The translations under genes and the position numbers were made by a program. A DNA stretch of 64,000 bases from Brachycybe producta (lineage: Eukaryota; Arthropoda; Diplopoda; Playtdesmida; Andrognathidae): NCBI GenBank assembly GCA_036925085.1, contig JAUPFP010000015.1, positions 1,449,001 to 1,513,000 of the forward strand. Direction: 5' to 3'. A model generated the notes under the pieces. It made no database searches and was not told the DNA's origin. It was given only the letters and a program-made list of their open reading frames with translations. Of the stretch, positions 30,399 to 43,560 are shown in pieces; position 1 is the first letter of the stretch, and each line of letters begins with the position of its first letter.

Positions 30399-32990
30399 CC
30401 AGAAAACATTAGTAGAAATAAATTCTGATTTTTTTGCACTAAAAAAAATCATGGCGCTTCTAGTTAATGCCTTACAAAGTGATCTTTAGTGGGATTTGTT
30501 TCAGCATGTGCGTTGTTTCTCTTAACATGTAGAAACGCCCAAAGGCACTGAAAAACACGCACAAAAAATTGTTGAAACAAAAAATATCCATGGAAATACA
30601 CGCAAAAAAACAGTGGAGCAAGGGCACAACAATATATAGAAAGAACACACTGAACTACAACAAAAGACATAAAAATAACACATACTGAAACTTCAAACAT
30701 GCTGACATATGACTCAAATTTGACGTGATATTAATCATATTATACATATCAGTTCCCTAATTTCTAAATTAAATAGGTAATGAAGCAAACAATACGACTC
30801 TTACTTTTTTCTTCTTCATTTCATCAACATCAACATTAACTTTAACCTTGTCATATATACAGTACGTTGTGGTCGATACTTAAATTATATATATACTGTA
30901 TATAGGCCTGCCTTATATCACTTGCATTTTCCGGGTGACTTACAAAAGTGTCATTTGTGATCTATTCAATATTACCTTATGTGCCTATAGCCAAAAACTG
31001 TTCATGTCTAACCCATCATATAAGCATGGATTGACTCAAAGTGAAGCATAAAAACTATACAAGGCCTTTCTATAGTCAGAATACCAAATGTACATTCACA
31101 CACAAGATGTCATACTGAACGCAATAGGTTCTTTTTTTTTTACTATATACCTAGACTTTATATGCAGAAAAAAAAGAAGTGAATCGCACCCTAGCGAGTG
31201 CTAAAGGATGTCTGTTTGTACTTTTTTTTTCGATTTTTCCCTTGTGTGTGTGTGTTTTTTTACCCCTTCATAAAAATGACAAGCCTTCATAAAAAAGGCA
31301 AAATTGATTTCTAGTGGGTCCCATATGTGTATGCATGATTGTTCAGTGGCAGTCAAGTTTAGAGCTCTTGTGTGTGTTTTTTTTTCATGATTATTGCCCA
31401 CTGCAGCAACTGTCATCAATGCAGATCTTTTTTCTGTGTTTCTTTGATCTAAAATTTGCACCCCCTAAAAAAGTTATAGGTAGACTATATTGTTACAGAC
31501 ATTGTCGTGCAAGATGTTGTAAAAATATTTATCGCCAAAATGAAAAATCAGACCAAGTCTTAAAAAATTCAGTAGTCAATTTGCAAAACCATAGATTTAT
31601 TTTTTTAAATCTGCAAAAAAAAATGACTAGGACTTTACGGAAAAGTGTTTAGTATCTGGAATAATAATGAAACCAGAACAGATGTAAGGGTGAGTGCAGA
31701 CGACAGACGATCGGTGGCCGACAATGCCAGACAGTTGAGTCGATCAGAATGAACAGTAGGCCTATGGCTTGCTTATATGGGACAAAACGAATAAGCACTG
31801 AATTAAATATTATATCTTAACTAAAAACATTTATACTTGAATTTTCTGATGTCTTCATTTTTTTTGTAATAAGTTTTCTTCCGTACACCTTTAAAAATAT
31901 TTTAAATTTGTAATTTAGATAATTTGGAATTTTCTTTTTTTCTTCTGATGATTGAATTTCATGATGACACCTGAGGATGTGAAGCCATTAAACATTAGAG
32001 TCCTTTCTAATAACTGTCATGGCTGTCATTTAAAAAATGATGTAAAGTCTATATAAAACCCTTCAAATATTATAATTCTCATTCTTTGAAGTCATTATTA
32101 ATTCTGGTTTATTCATTTTTTTTCCCATATTTTTTTTATAAGCCGATTATCTATAAAATTATGTAAAAGTACAGAGTGATTCATATAGAATGAAACCCAC
32201 CCAAATATTTGACTGTAAATCGTGAACGGTTTCACCAATTGCAATCGCAAGTCAGATTTTTGTTAAAAAATAAACATCAAACCCGATATGCATGCACGGG
32301 TACGGTGCAGAGTTACACAGGTTTTGGGAGAGTGTGCATCGTATAGTTGCCTCACTGTAAAATAAAACTAATGACGTCAGAGAGAGAGAGAGAGAGAGGT
32401 TGACGAATCATGTCATTTAGTCTGATAACATTTTAAACAAAAAAGGTTCTTGCATTCTATTGTTATTAGCCATGTATACTTAGACAAAATAATACAAAGG
32501 CTAAATAATTGTCAACCCCACTGACACTCACAAGCTTCATCTTACGGCGAGGCATCTATACGTTGTCACTTGGAGTTTTACTTTAAAGTGCTACGAAAGT
32601 TACGCAACCTCGGCCTTCATGTCACGTTGCTCATTGCGGCTTAAAATTTCGTTCCACAACATTCTTGCGTATCATCATCATTCAGGAGATAATTAAGCGT
32701 GTGCTTGCTATTTTATGCCAAAAATGAACAAGTATGCATGTGGTTTTTTTTATATTTTGAATGTAAATTTAAGGTCATTTCATTAATTTTTAGTAATTGG
32801 CCAATGTTTTATTTAGTGTTATTTTCGTTAATTTATGTTTTATGAAAGAAGATGGTTTATTATTCTGTCTTTCAGAAGAGCAAAATTAAGAGAAACTAGA
32901 AAATGTCTTAGTCGCTAGAAGTGTTTTTATGTAATATTTGAACGCGAAGGAAAGCGAAATTACCGAAGAACCTTTAAGGCTAAAACAGAG

Positions 32991-33130
32991 GAGAAAAAAT
33001 GAGTTGAAGATGTAAATTCAAGCCTTACAGAGCTTGTTTTAGGACATCTCCGGAGGCTTAAATTACCATCTTAGCTCATTTTTTTCTCTTTGAAGAGGGA
33101 GAAAAATGAGCTGAGATGGCAATTTAAGCT
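32991..33130. repeat. Three alternating inverted copies of a ~34-bp sequence
   Basis: Copies at 32991-33024 and 33098-33130 (GAGAAAAATGAGCTGAGATG-like) are direct, and the copy between them (33054-33088) is inverted. Either outer copy can pair with the middle one, so two alternative hairpins are possible. Confidence 0.75.
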
Positions 33131-33973
33131 TACGTCTATTTTCGCCTTTATTCTAAGTTTTTATTTTTATGTATGTGTGATCCAGGTTTTACACAAATCT
33201 GTAGGTACAGTATGTGAATGGGGGTTTTTTTTTTTGCTTGATAGTAATTAGAATAACTTGTTTCTTGTGTATTTTAAGGGTGTGTTTTCTATGTGTATAA
33301 TGCGGTAGAATTGTGAGCCTGAAGGAATGACAAGAGAGGGACTTCCGTTGACTCAGAATATATTTCTTTATTATTAATGTGTACTATACTGTATATCCAT
33401 AGATGGGCAACTATCTCATAAATGAAATTGTAATTCCTATGCTTCAGCAAACTAAGCTAAAACTAAAGAGATGAAATTAGGGGACGGGGTGGGGGGGTGG
33501 TGAATATAGGCACCCAAATGCATAAAGTAGTTTTTATTTGAAATTCTTTGGGTTTTTCGTTTTTATATAGATGTTTAGGTACATATATAAAACTCTCTTG
33601 ATAAACATACTTGAAATGGTGCATAATTTCAGATCGATAGACAACCTGTGTGTGTACTTCTACAGTGTGTGTGTGTGTGTTTAGACTAATATAGAAGCAA
33701 AGATAAAATTGCGATGTTATAAAAAATTTATCTCTTCATTTGAAACCCCTCGAATTATGAGCTTCAATGTGAAATTAATTTTCGAAAACCTAATTACGAA
33801 TATTGAAAAATGGGATGTCATGTTTTATTTATTTGAAATAAATGGGATAAATTGGTCACATTTTTTTTGTTCTTCAAAATTGACAAACAACCTTTCAGTA
33901 TTCATTATTATTTTTTGTCATAATATTAGTTAATAATGTAGACCTGTTTTAATGTTAGTGAGGAAAGAATCTC

Positions 33974-34075
33974 GTATTCTTAATTACTGCTTAGCTATAA
34001 AGCATGAAACTGCTTTTCTAAAGTTCAGGAGTTCAGCTCTAACTTTAGATAAGCTAAGCAATCATTATGAATACC
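33974..34075. mobile_element. Small MITE with GTATTC..TGCTTAGCT inverted ends
   Basis: The left end GTATTCTTAATTACTGCTTA is mirrored by TAAGCAATCATTATGAATAC at the right (arms about 28 bp, a few mismatches). Total length is near 100 bp. No clear target duplication. Confidence 0.55.
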
Positions 34076-35470
34076 ACCCTAAGGGTCTAGACTCTAGAGT
34101 ATTGGGTTTTCACTAATTAACCAGTTTGCGTTGCATTCTTATTCGGTGTATAAAGATGACCATTGACACGGTTCAGCTAGGCTCAGCTCACGTTTCATAT
34201 TTGAGTTTTGGTAATTGAGTTTTGCACATGCTAATGCCAGTATGCTGTGCAAGGTTGTTTATAAGGGTAGAAGTGGGTGACCACTTTAAAAAAATATGAA
34301 AGATGTTTGCGAGAACACTCATACTTTTTGGTCATTTGTACCTAGGGGTCGTCTGACAATGGTATCTACTTCCTGAGAATGTTGTAACACATTTTCCTAT
34401 CTCATCCCATTTGTTTTCCGCTCACGTTATAAACACGGGCTCCGTAAAACAACTCAAACTATGTGCAAAATGTTTTTTTTTTAGAAAAAAAATATGAAAG
34501 GTTTCTACTGATATTCCGAAACTTTAATGAAAAATTTCATCAGAACAATAAAAGTCTATGCATTGGAGGTTGTTTTTGCATTTCCTGAGAAATATGATTG
34601 TTTTTGTTTTATTTTATATCCGGTGGAGTACAATGTTAAAAAGTACAAGGAGTTGTCGTGTTTCCTGGTTGATGAATTATTCTTTTTATAAAAGTTGAGA
34701 AAATGAATACTATAATTTCTTGCTGTTTTTTTTGTGATAAGTAATCTTTTAAGTTCTAAAACTCTTTTGAAGTATCTGGTCATGGTTTCCAACATGGAAA
34801 AAAAACACTAATTTTACATTGCAACCGTGCTCAAGGGGTTCAAGTTGACTTACAAGTGCTAAGTTTACTTTGAATTTGAATAATTAGGCCTACTCTGCAA
34901 GAAGCATAACAATTCCCAATGCAAATATAATATTGAGTTGAATTGCAGCAACTGGAAGAAAATTGTTTTTTTTTTGGTTGAGAATGCAGATGTTTAAATA
35001 ATTGAAGTTCAGGTAGTTTGAGATTCTTTTAGGTCATGTGTAATTAATGGACTACTTATTCAGTTTAACAACTCAATTCAATACTGTTGTAGTGAATTTA
35101 CTGAGGGATTTTTATTGAGGGTTTTTTAAATTCAACTCAACACGAAACAAAATTGAAATTTGAAACACATTTTGCGAAAATCTGCTTTACATTATCTTTG
35201 TTTCATGAAAGAATTAGTTGTCTTTTTGAAATTTATTCAGTCCAACATTTCATTTCCAGTTACTTCTTTCTGTAAGTGAATCTACACTAAAACGTTGAGC
35301 TTGAGCTTCTGTGATGAATTGCATTTTCGATTAATGCAATTTTTCTTTATGCCCTGAAAGTGACACCATACAAGTCATTTATTATATTATTTTATTATTA
35401 AATCTTAATGCAGCTGATTTTGACAGTCATAATCTCACTAGAACTGAAAATAAGTTTAATTAAAAGTATA

Positions 35471-35620
35471 CGTTTAGAAACTAGAAGAGTAACTCGATCA
35501 CTTAATCACAAAAAATAAACTTTTATTTATGACTGGCTTAATAAAAAGTTTATTTTTTAAAGATAATAACATGTAAATACGCTTAAGTGAATCATTTTAC
35601 TATTCTAGTTTCTAAAACAC
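35471..35620. mobile_element. MITE of the CTAGAAG family, copy 2
   Basis: The left arm GTTTAGAAACTAGAAGAGTA and the right arm (reverse complement GTTTTAGAAACTAGAATAGT) are inverted, and both lead inward to CACTTAAG-like and AAAATAAACTTTT blocks. About 150 bp, shorter than copy 1 at 13209. Confidence 0.75.
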
Positions 35621-38600
35621 TTTAAAGAGAACATTACCCCTCTGGATTTTTTGTTGAAATATCGTGAAGACTTACCCAACGATTGCTAAAATAATTTTTA
35701 AAATTAAAAATACGACATTAAAATGATAAAAAAAGTTCAAAATGAAGTGACTTTTATAAACGAAAGTCTCCCCCTCAATTTAGTGGCAAATGTTGTTACT
35801 TCACATTTCCATAATTCCTTACTCAAATACATGTATTCCCTATTCCTATTCAACTCAATACATCTTTCACATCAACTCGAAAGCAACGTGGCAGGTGGGA
35901 TATAATTCCAATATTAAATCCATAGTACTTTGAAATGAATAGGAAATACTTGTATTTGAATAGTGAATTAAAAGTAACGCAAGTTGTTTGGTTTCGCATC
36001 TATCTGAAATTGCAAGTTTCTACCAAATACCGATTCATTTTGAAGTTTTTTTGTTAATTAAGAAGGTACTTTTAAAAAAAATGAACATCATTTTTACAAT
36101 CAAAAGGTAAGCATTTTCATAATTTTAAGTAGAAATTTCTAGAGGTAATGATGGTCTCTTTAAGTTTCTTCTTAAGGTTGCTTTTTCAATGCTGAAAAAC
36201 CGGAAAAACTTATTCAATTTGATCTTTTTTCGTCTCTACATTTTTTAAACTTCTACTTATAAAACCTATTAAGTTTTTTGAGTCGGGGGTCGAGAGTTAC
36301 AGTATGTCACAAATTTAGATTTTACCCTAGAGAAAAAGGAAATTTTGTCATTTAAAGCTTTTTGTGCCTTAAAATTGACCGACTCGTCTCATACTCGTGT
36401 ATGGGACTGATGACATGACATGAAAAACTCAGACTCTGGAAATATTCCCTATGGGTCATTACACAGATTATAATCAAATGCAGTGAAGCGAAAAGTAAAC
36501 CCGTAATTTCAGAACTTTATATTTATTATATCATATGTTCAACTAAACATTTCAGTTTTTTTTTGGAGCCTTTAAGGGTACAAAGGAAGGAAAGGGATGG
36601 GGTGTTATTCTTAAAATGTGGCCTACGGGCCATATTCGAATTAGATCAATTTTTCTAAAAAGTCTTGCTTGTCAAAGCAATTAAGTCTAAATAAATAGAT
36701 GTTATTACGTGTATGCAGTATAATATTAGATACAAAATTGAAGGTTTTAACCAGTGTTGAGACGAATAGAAACATGCCAACCACGTCACTCTGATTGGGT
36801 TGGGCTAACTTTGGAATCGTGCTTTGCACACAGGAAAATGAAGACATTCTTATCCTGCAGATTTGCAGACTTCACTGTAAATGCACTGCACCCAACATAT
36901 CCATTGTTGCTTTTCCGGTTCACGTACAATGAATTTTTGAAGTTTCATTGCCAAAACTAATGAAGCTAAATTTCTAAGAGTAAAATCTCGCCTCAAAGAC
37001 AGGAAGACACTCAAATAAATAAGTTCTTTTTGTAAAACATTAGTAATTTTCAGAGGAAATACTTTAACTTCATAGGTGTCAAAATTATTTCTCAGATTGA
37101 TTAAATAATCATTGACTCATCAGGCATTTTACAAAAAACAAAAGCAATTGAAAAAAGTAATTAATCTCACAAAAAATAATTAATTACAATTACAAATTAC
37201 ATGTTTTAAAAAGTAATGTGTTGAATTACTAATTACTGGAAAAAGTAATTTAATTAGGTTTATCAATAGTAGATTCATTGCTTTTGGCAAATGACTTCTC
37301 AAAATGGGAAATGTCATCAAAAATGTAAAAAACGACCAGTCAAAGAAACGCGTGTGACTGTGAGGGTCAGTCACAACTAATTGAGTTTGACGAATTACTT
37401 TGCAAACAGCCATGAAGGCCTGGTGCAGAGGAACAAGAGTGCAGCATGTAAAATAGATTGTCAAAACCAGAAAATAAATATAAACCCTGCTGTACAAGAA
37501 TCGACTGTGTTATTGTGCAGCTTGATATGATTTGATAATTTAATTTTTCATATTTGCTGTATATTGTACATGCATATTTAGAAGGCCCTATATAAATCCT
37601 TTCTGTTAAATATTAATCATGCGGAAATTTTTTTTGGCTATTTTATTTATATCTTTAAATCTATTAGCTCGACAATTTACATTGTCAACAACAGTTAACA
37701 CCAACAATTAAAATGAATAAATTATATTTGTCATCAATTATTATAATGATGGGCTACATTTCAAATTTTAAATGATAATACATGTACAATATCATAAGGG
37801 ATTATTTAGATATTATTTACAATTGCAGAAATTTGTTTACTTTTAGGCAAACCTTTTGTCATTCAAATGGCCGCCACCCCAATTTTGATATTTAAAAACT
37901 ATTTATCTACTCCGTCAATCTTTTGCGTTCGTTTGCGCCACGCGCCTTCAACTTCGAGTAGGTCTACCATAATACCAGCATTAGTTTGTAATTTGGATTT
38001 GTTTAGGAAAAAAACATATTCGAAGTAAAACTTTGTGGTTCAAAGGAACATTAATGTGTTGGACAAAAGATTTGCAAACAAAATTTTCTTAATTTTTTAA
38101 AGTGGTTGGAGGCAATGGCGCTTACCTATCTCTGCCGATGAGTAATGTGACCCCAGCTATACATCCCATTACTTTTTGTGCAATTTCCTTTTTTTGATAT
38201 TGAAATTGCATTTTGTTTATTTTGACTTTTTCTTAATCACAAATACAACTGTACTGTTGTTTTTGGGTTTATAAGAGAATTTTCAAAGAAAAAAATGTCT
38301 GAAGTTTATTTAATTTTATGCAATTTGAAATGTTGCTACATTGTTTCTTGTTTATAAAAATTTTCAATCATCTTGTAGGTAAAATGAAAAAAAAAAGTTT
38401 TCTTTATCATAATATGAATATATCCTATGGGATAACCAAAAGCTTACAAATGAATATATTCCTAGAGGGATTTCTTATTGCAACTATAGACTGTAGTATT
38501 ATATAGGCTTAGTGAAAAACTCATGTTTTGCTTTATTTTTTTTTCTCTCTAAAATGTTCTTCATATTGATTTTTAAAAGAAGAAAAAACAATTTTATGTT

Positions 38601-41600
38601 GAAAGATACTGTGATTAAAACGTCGTGGAGATTATATTACTAAGACCAAAGATTCAAGTAAATGTATCAATATTTTTTTTTGCTTTGTCTTGGATTTTTT
38701 TTGTTGCTAATGGTGGTTTCATTAGAATTTATTCTTCAAAGTGAAAGTAGTTTTCATGATCTAAAATTTCTTTTTAAAAACGATTTTTTTTTCAAAGATG
38801 TTTTAAAAAAATTAGAAGAAAAACAAAATTTCAAAGTGAGTTTTATCGAGTTACAAATTACGCTGGAGTAACTCTGCAAAGTGGTTTTGGTCATTGTTGT
38901 ACTTGTGTCCAAGCATTAGTAGCAATGGTGACAAATGTAGCTAAAGAAAAAATGACGAGTCGCATTATGCAGGCAATTTAGTAGCAATGTTTAGTAAAAC
39001 AAAGGCAATTTTCAATGTTGCATGCTCATTTTATATGATTTTTGCTCAAATGCATGCGTTGAAATGCCATTGCACTTATGAGTTACAATTTTCACAAACA
39101 AAATGTGTTGGTATTTGGCTGCATGCAAGCAGTTTCACCTTTATTTTTTTCAACTCTATATATATTGATTTACAAGCTCATGTATAGTTGTGCACAATGT
39201 GCAACCACTATATTTGAAAGTTAAACACAGCTTGAGGCTTTTTTTCTCCCATTGGGAGACTAGTCACAGCAAAAGTCACGAGTGACTAGCCAATCGTCAG
39301 TCAGCTTATAATGAAGGTCGTGTGGTCTGCATCATTGCAGGATACATGTTGCCTTCTTGAATGTAAATGATTTTCTGGTCTTTCCTGGCAATGACCTGCA
39401 TTCCTAGGTGTATACAATGTAGTTCTTTTGTTTTGCATGTAACTATGTTACATCAGCGGTTCTTAAACTTTAGTAGTCTTTATGCCCGATCCACATCAAG
39501 GTGACAAAAGTGCAACATGAGTTCGAGGCAAAAACACAACAAGAATGCCAGAAAAGCATATTTTAAAAACAAAACAAAACTGAAACAACTGTCAGCTGTA
39601 CTCAAGGCAATATCACAACACATTTGTGTGACACAACACAAACAAATTGGGTTTTGTTTTTGTTTCTATGGCTGTCCTATGTAAACTATGCAACTGTTGT
39701 TGTTTTAATGCTAACTGTCCACACTGCACAGACAAAGTTGACAAACTGTTGCATATCACCGAGACAAAACACAAATCTTTTTTATGTTTACTGACTTGTG
39801 GCCGGACATGGAAAAGTTTGTAAAATTGCAGACAAAAAAAACATAAAAGTCACAGAAATGTTTTAGAATTGTCGCCAATTTGTCTTGAAACACTAAATTC
39901 CTATTTTGTCAGCTTGATGTTGATCTGCCTTGAGGACTCTCTTTTCAACAAAAAAAATATTTGTCTTATTGGTGTTTAATTAAAGAAAAATGTCTTATTA
40001 GCATACACAAATATTTCATTGCGTGACAATGGTTGACGGTGATACGTGAAGGATGTTCCTTGAAGTGAGAACGGCAATGCTTGACTCGATGGTGGACAGT
40101 TTGATTCGTTGATTATTAAAATAAACTTATTTGAAAACGTTGAAAAATTTATTGATTGAAATTGCAGTTTATTGAAATTTTAATGAATTGAAATTGCAAT
40201 CTCAAAATCAAATGGAACAGTATCATTATATTTTGGAATTCTTCACAGATAGGGTTCAAAGTGCCACGTTTCCTTCTTAAATTTGGGCATATACATAACC
40301 TAAATTAAGCTGAAGTAAACAATGATCATTCAGGCAGTTAGGGATACCGTTCTTTAGAAATGTAATACTGTGACTTACAGTATATGTCCAAATGAACTTG
40401 ATTTGAGGCTGCTACAGATTTTACAATTGCTTTTTTTCTGTTTCTATGCTTCAGAAATTCTAGCAAACAAAAATAAATTATGTATCCAATCCTTTTGTGT
40501 ATATCATGATAGGGAATATACGAGCGTAGTAGGTAAATAGTATTTTTGTACGTAGGAAGTATTTGTCAAATACACATTATAGATCACAATGGCCCATCTT
40601 GACATTTCTTAGACCGTGTGTAGTGAGTTTGTTGAAATTTTAAGTTAACATATAGATGACATATGGATATATTCTTTTATATAAAATTCTGGCGGTCAGA
40701 AGTAAGCATGTATGTGGAAGAAAATACTGCACTCAAGAGAATTGCAACTAGATTCGCTTAGATTTCCGGAGAAAATTTCTGCAGTTTTGAAGACCAGTGT
40801 TTTTTTATAGCTAGATGTTTTACTCCAGTTTTCTGATAATGGCTAACAGTAAGAATCCATTGATTTTTTTTAGCATGTAAAGTTTCAGAAGCTGGCCAAG
40901 AGTATAATATCAACCACCTCAGATAGCAATCAGGGACCAAAGAATACTATTTTGGCAGCTGTAGTGAACTGTACAAGGTTCTATCACAAAATTCGGGGAT
41001 CAGTGGTAACAGCTATTTCATCTAAAAATCAGAGTCAAACTTAACTGCCATTTCAGGAGAGCTAGTTTTACTGCTACATATATAGAAGTTAGCCAAACAA
41101 GGATAGATAAAAGGAGAATCCCTTCTAAGAAATATTGATTGATGGCTTCTCTATTCAAGGAGACAAGAAAAGAAGCGTGTGGATTCTCAATTTTGTCTCC
41201 AACTTCTTCTTTTTACTTACGTAATATCTCTCTCTCTCTCTCTCTTCCTTTAAGAATGAATGTCATTGTATTTTAAGGTATTGTATTTTGGAGTACTTGA
41301 GTCCAGCAAGTAAAACGATGAGGTCTTCTTTTAGCTTTAAAGTCAAACTTAAGATTACATTTTTTTTTCTTTCACATTTTCTTGTGACTCTGAACGAAAA
41401 AAAAAGAACTAACATTTCAAGAGAACGAGTCAATATTTTAGCTGTTGTTTGCAGTCGCCAACCATTCAACCAAATCAACCTCAGTTTTTCCTTTCTGACT
41501 TTAAAGCCAAATTCAAAAATGAAATTTAGCACTTGAGTTTTAACTTTGAACGCATTGTTCAGAGTTTTATGTTGTTTAATGTTGGAGCCCTATTCAAAGG

Positions 41601-41647
41601 GTTCAAAATGTAAGGTTAAGTGCCAAGTTTTCTTTCTCTGTTTTGAG
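35621..41647. other. No gene seen
   Basis: AT-rich sequence. TAATTAC/GTAATTA words cluster at 37160-37260, as in a common class of DNA-transposon ends. A hAT-like end CAGCGGTTCTTAAACTTT lies at about 39455. A CT tract is at 41229. Frames of 60-105 codons have no domain. Confidence 0.5.
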
Positions 41648-41970
41648 TGTAAAGCCCAGTCCACATAAAAAGCAACAAGTGGTAACATTCTAAAATTCAA
41701 CAGGCATTCAAGAACTTTGTGGCTACTATCCGTAGTTGATGTTTGTCACGAGACATTTTAAAAATGTTTCTGTTGCTAGTCTTCCAAGTGTTCCTTCTTG
41801 TTGCTAGTTTCTAATTTGAACTGCGAATTTGTAAGAAATAATGGCAACAAACATCGACGTGTGGAAAAGGTTGCCAGCTGGAGATGATTTCGTTTACTGT
41901 CTGCTGTCATTTGGGTACGATTTGCCTTTGAGCTGATCAACAAACATTTGTTGCTCTTATGTGGACATTA
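41648..41970. mobile_element. hAT-type MITE with 8-bp target duplication
   Basis: GTTTTGAG flanks the element at 41640-41647 and 41971-41978. The ends share GTCCACATAA and AGCAACAA in inverted orientation. It is about 323 bp and non-coding. An 8-bp duplication is typical of hAT. Confidence 0.7.
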
Positions 41971-42770
41971 GTTTTGAGAGACATGTAACAATTTTTGCGA
42001 GTAACATTTCTCGTGTATGGACAAAACGTCTATTTCTGGCAGTTTGTCCCTAGAGTGGTAAGACAATTGAACTCTCTTGCAGAGGATTTTATGCATAAAA
42101 ATAAACTAGTATTATGTGGCTCTTAATTGTCTGACAATGCGTTATTTCAGCTTCACATTATAATTGTTATTGGGTTTATATTTTTGGGTGTTGACAATGT
42201 ATTTTGCATGCTTCAATTGGACTTTTGTCTCTCTGCCATAGGCATCTTAAACTGCTTGCAGAGTAATTTTTCAAATACAGTATGTTTCTTGTTTATGGCA
42301 ACTTCTTTCGACATAAATGTAGCCACTTGTTGCCTATGTGTGAACATGGCTTGAGACCATACCACTTTCTCAAAAATATTTTTGTTGAGAAAGTAAAGTA
42401 AAAAAAAAAAGGGTTGTTGATGCCATTCTTTAATGATTAATTTTTTTTTCTCAGTAGCTTTCTATAATATTATATGAATGATCGATTGGCAATCTCAAAT
42501 TGGAAGGTTGAATCATGTACGAAGTGTTTTCGACGTATGTAATGGTCAAGTGCATAGCTCATTAGTGGACAAAATTGAATTACGGTAGGCCTACTGTACA
42601 TTAGAAGTGGTCAGTTAGCGGATGACAAAAGTAACGTGAAATGAGACGGACTTTGAGATAAAGTGGGACCGGAAGTTAATGACCGGTTGTCATTTCACCA
42701 TGCTCTCAAAATAATGAAGCTTTATATGGACATTTAATTATTATAGTTCTATAGGTTTTTTTTTTCTTAG

Positions 42771-42930
42771 GACAATATCGATTTTGACGATGATGTCTTA
42801 CTTCGTCTAAATGACGACCATGTTTAACTGGGAAGTTATCTCCACTTCACTACCCAGCCAAAATGGCTCTCAAGGCGATTACAGGTGTTCTGAGTTGGAT
42901 TGAATTTTTTACAGAATGAATTTCAATGAG
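42771..42930 (+). mobile_element. Non-LTR retrotransposon 3' end, copy 2
   Basis: Contains GATTTTGACGATGATGTC, CGTCTAAATGACGACCATG, CTGGGAAGTTATC, GCGATTACAGGTGTTCTGAG and a GGATTGAATT tail in the same order as the other copies. It lacks the reverse-transcriptase C-terminal codons, so it is truncated farther. Confidence 0.65.
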
Positions 42931-43239
42931 AAAAAAACACAGAAATAATTTAAAAACAAATGGCTAAAAATCACTTAACAATTAACATACAAGGAGTGAG
43001 AGAGTAATCATAAAATGGATTAAGGCACATAAAGGCCATGGGCCAGTGGGCTTTATGGGCCTGGTGGGTTGGGCCCAGGATGCAGTCTCATGGACTGGGC
43101 TGGGCTCCAAATTTTTACACAATGTAGGTCTCTAATTTATACAATCATTTGGTATGTCTTGTCATAATTTTTAATAAAAAATTTTTGAAGGTTCCTCCTT
43201 TAAGGTCCGTAGTTGCTATATGATTTTTACGTTCTAGAG

Positions 43240-43560
43240 ACACTTCACCTAAAGTTGTTCATCTAAAAGAGGTCACACACCGAAACAATTACATCTAAAC
43301 CAAATAGTCTAAATGTTTTTATCTAAATGACACTACACCTAAACTTTTTCACCTAATGAACAGTAAGTACCCTGTAGGCCTAATACAATTTCATCTAAAA
43401 ATGTTTAACCTAATACTATTTTTCCTCAATTTGTTCACCTAAAGTATATTTCACCAGAAAGATTTTTCACCTAAACATTTTTTCTCTAAACATTTCACCT
43501 AAAATCTCACTTAAAGTATGTTTTGATTAAAACCATTTCGGCTAAGTACAGTACACCTAA
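43240..43560 (+). repeat. Degenerate TTCACCTAAA repeat array
   Basis: TTCACCTAAA, TTCATCTAAA, TTTATCTAAA, TACACCTAAA and similar 10-mers recur about twenty times at 12-25 bp spacing across 320 bp. The unit is short and spacing irregular, as in an old satellite or MITE core. Confidence 0.8.

Larger units (their letters stand above)
30399..35470. other. No gene seen; simple repeats and foldbacks
   Basis: A mariner/Tc1-type end ACAGAGTGATTCATATAG at about 32172, a (GA)n tract at 32380-32399, a GT tract at 33668 and T-rich runs. Frames of 78-112 codons at 30464 and 31314 have no recognisable domain and follow AT-rich composition. Confidence 0.5.

Noticed and set aside
31314..31652. 112-codon plus-strand frame
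   Set aside because: Composition follows the AT-rich background; no motif.
37180..37497. 105-codon minus-strand frame
   Set aside because: Partly covers TAATTAC transposon-like sequence; hydrophobic AT-driven composition without a domain.
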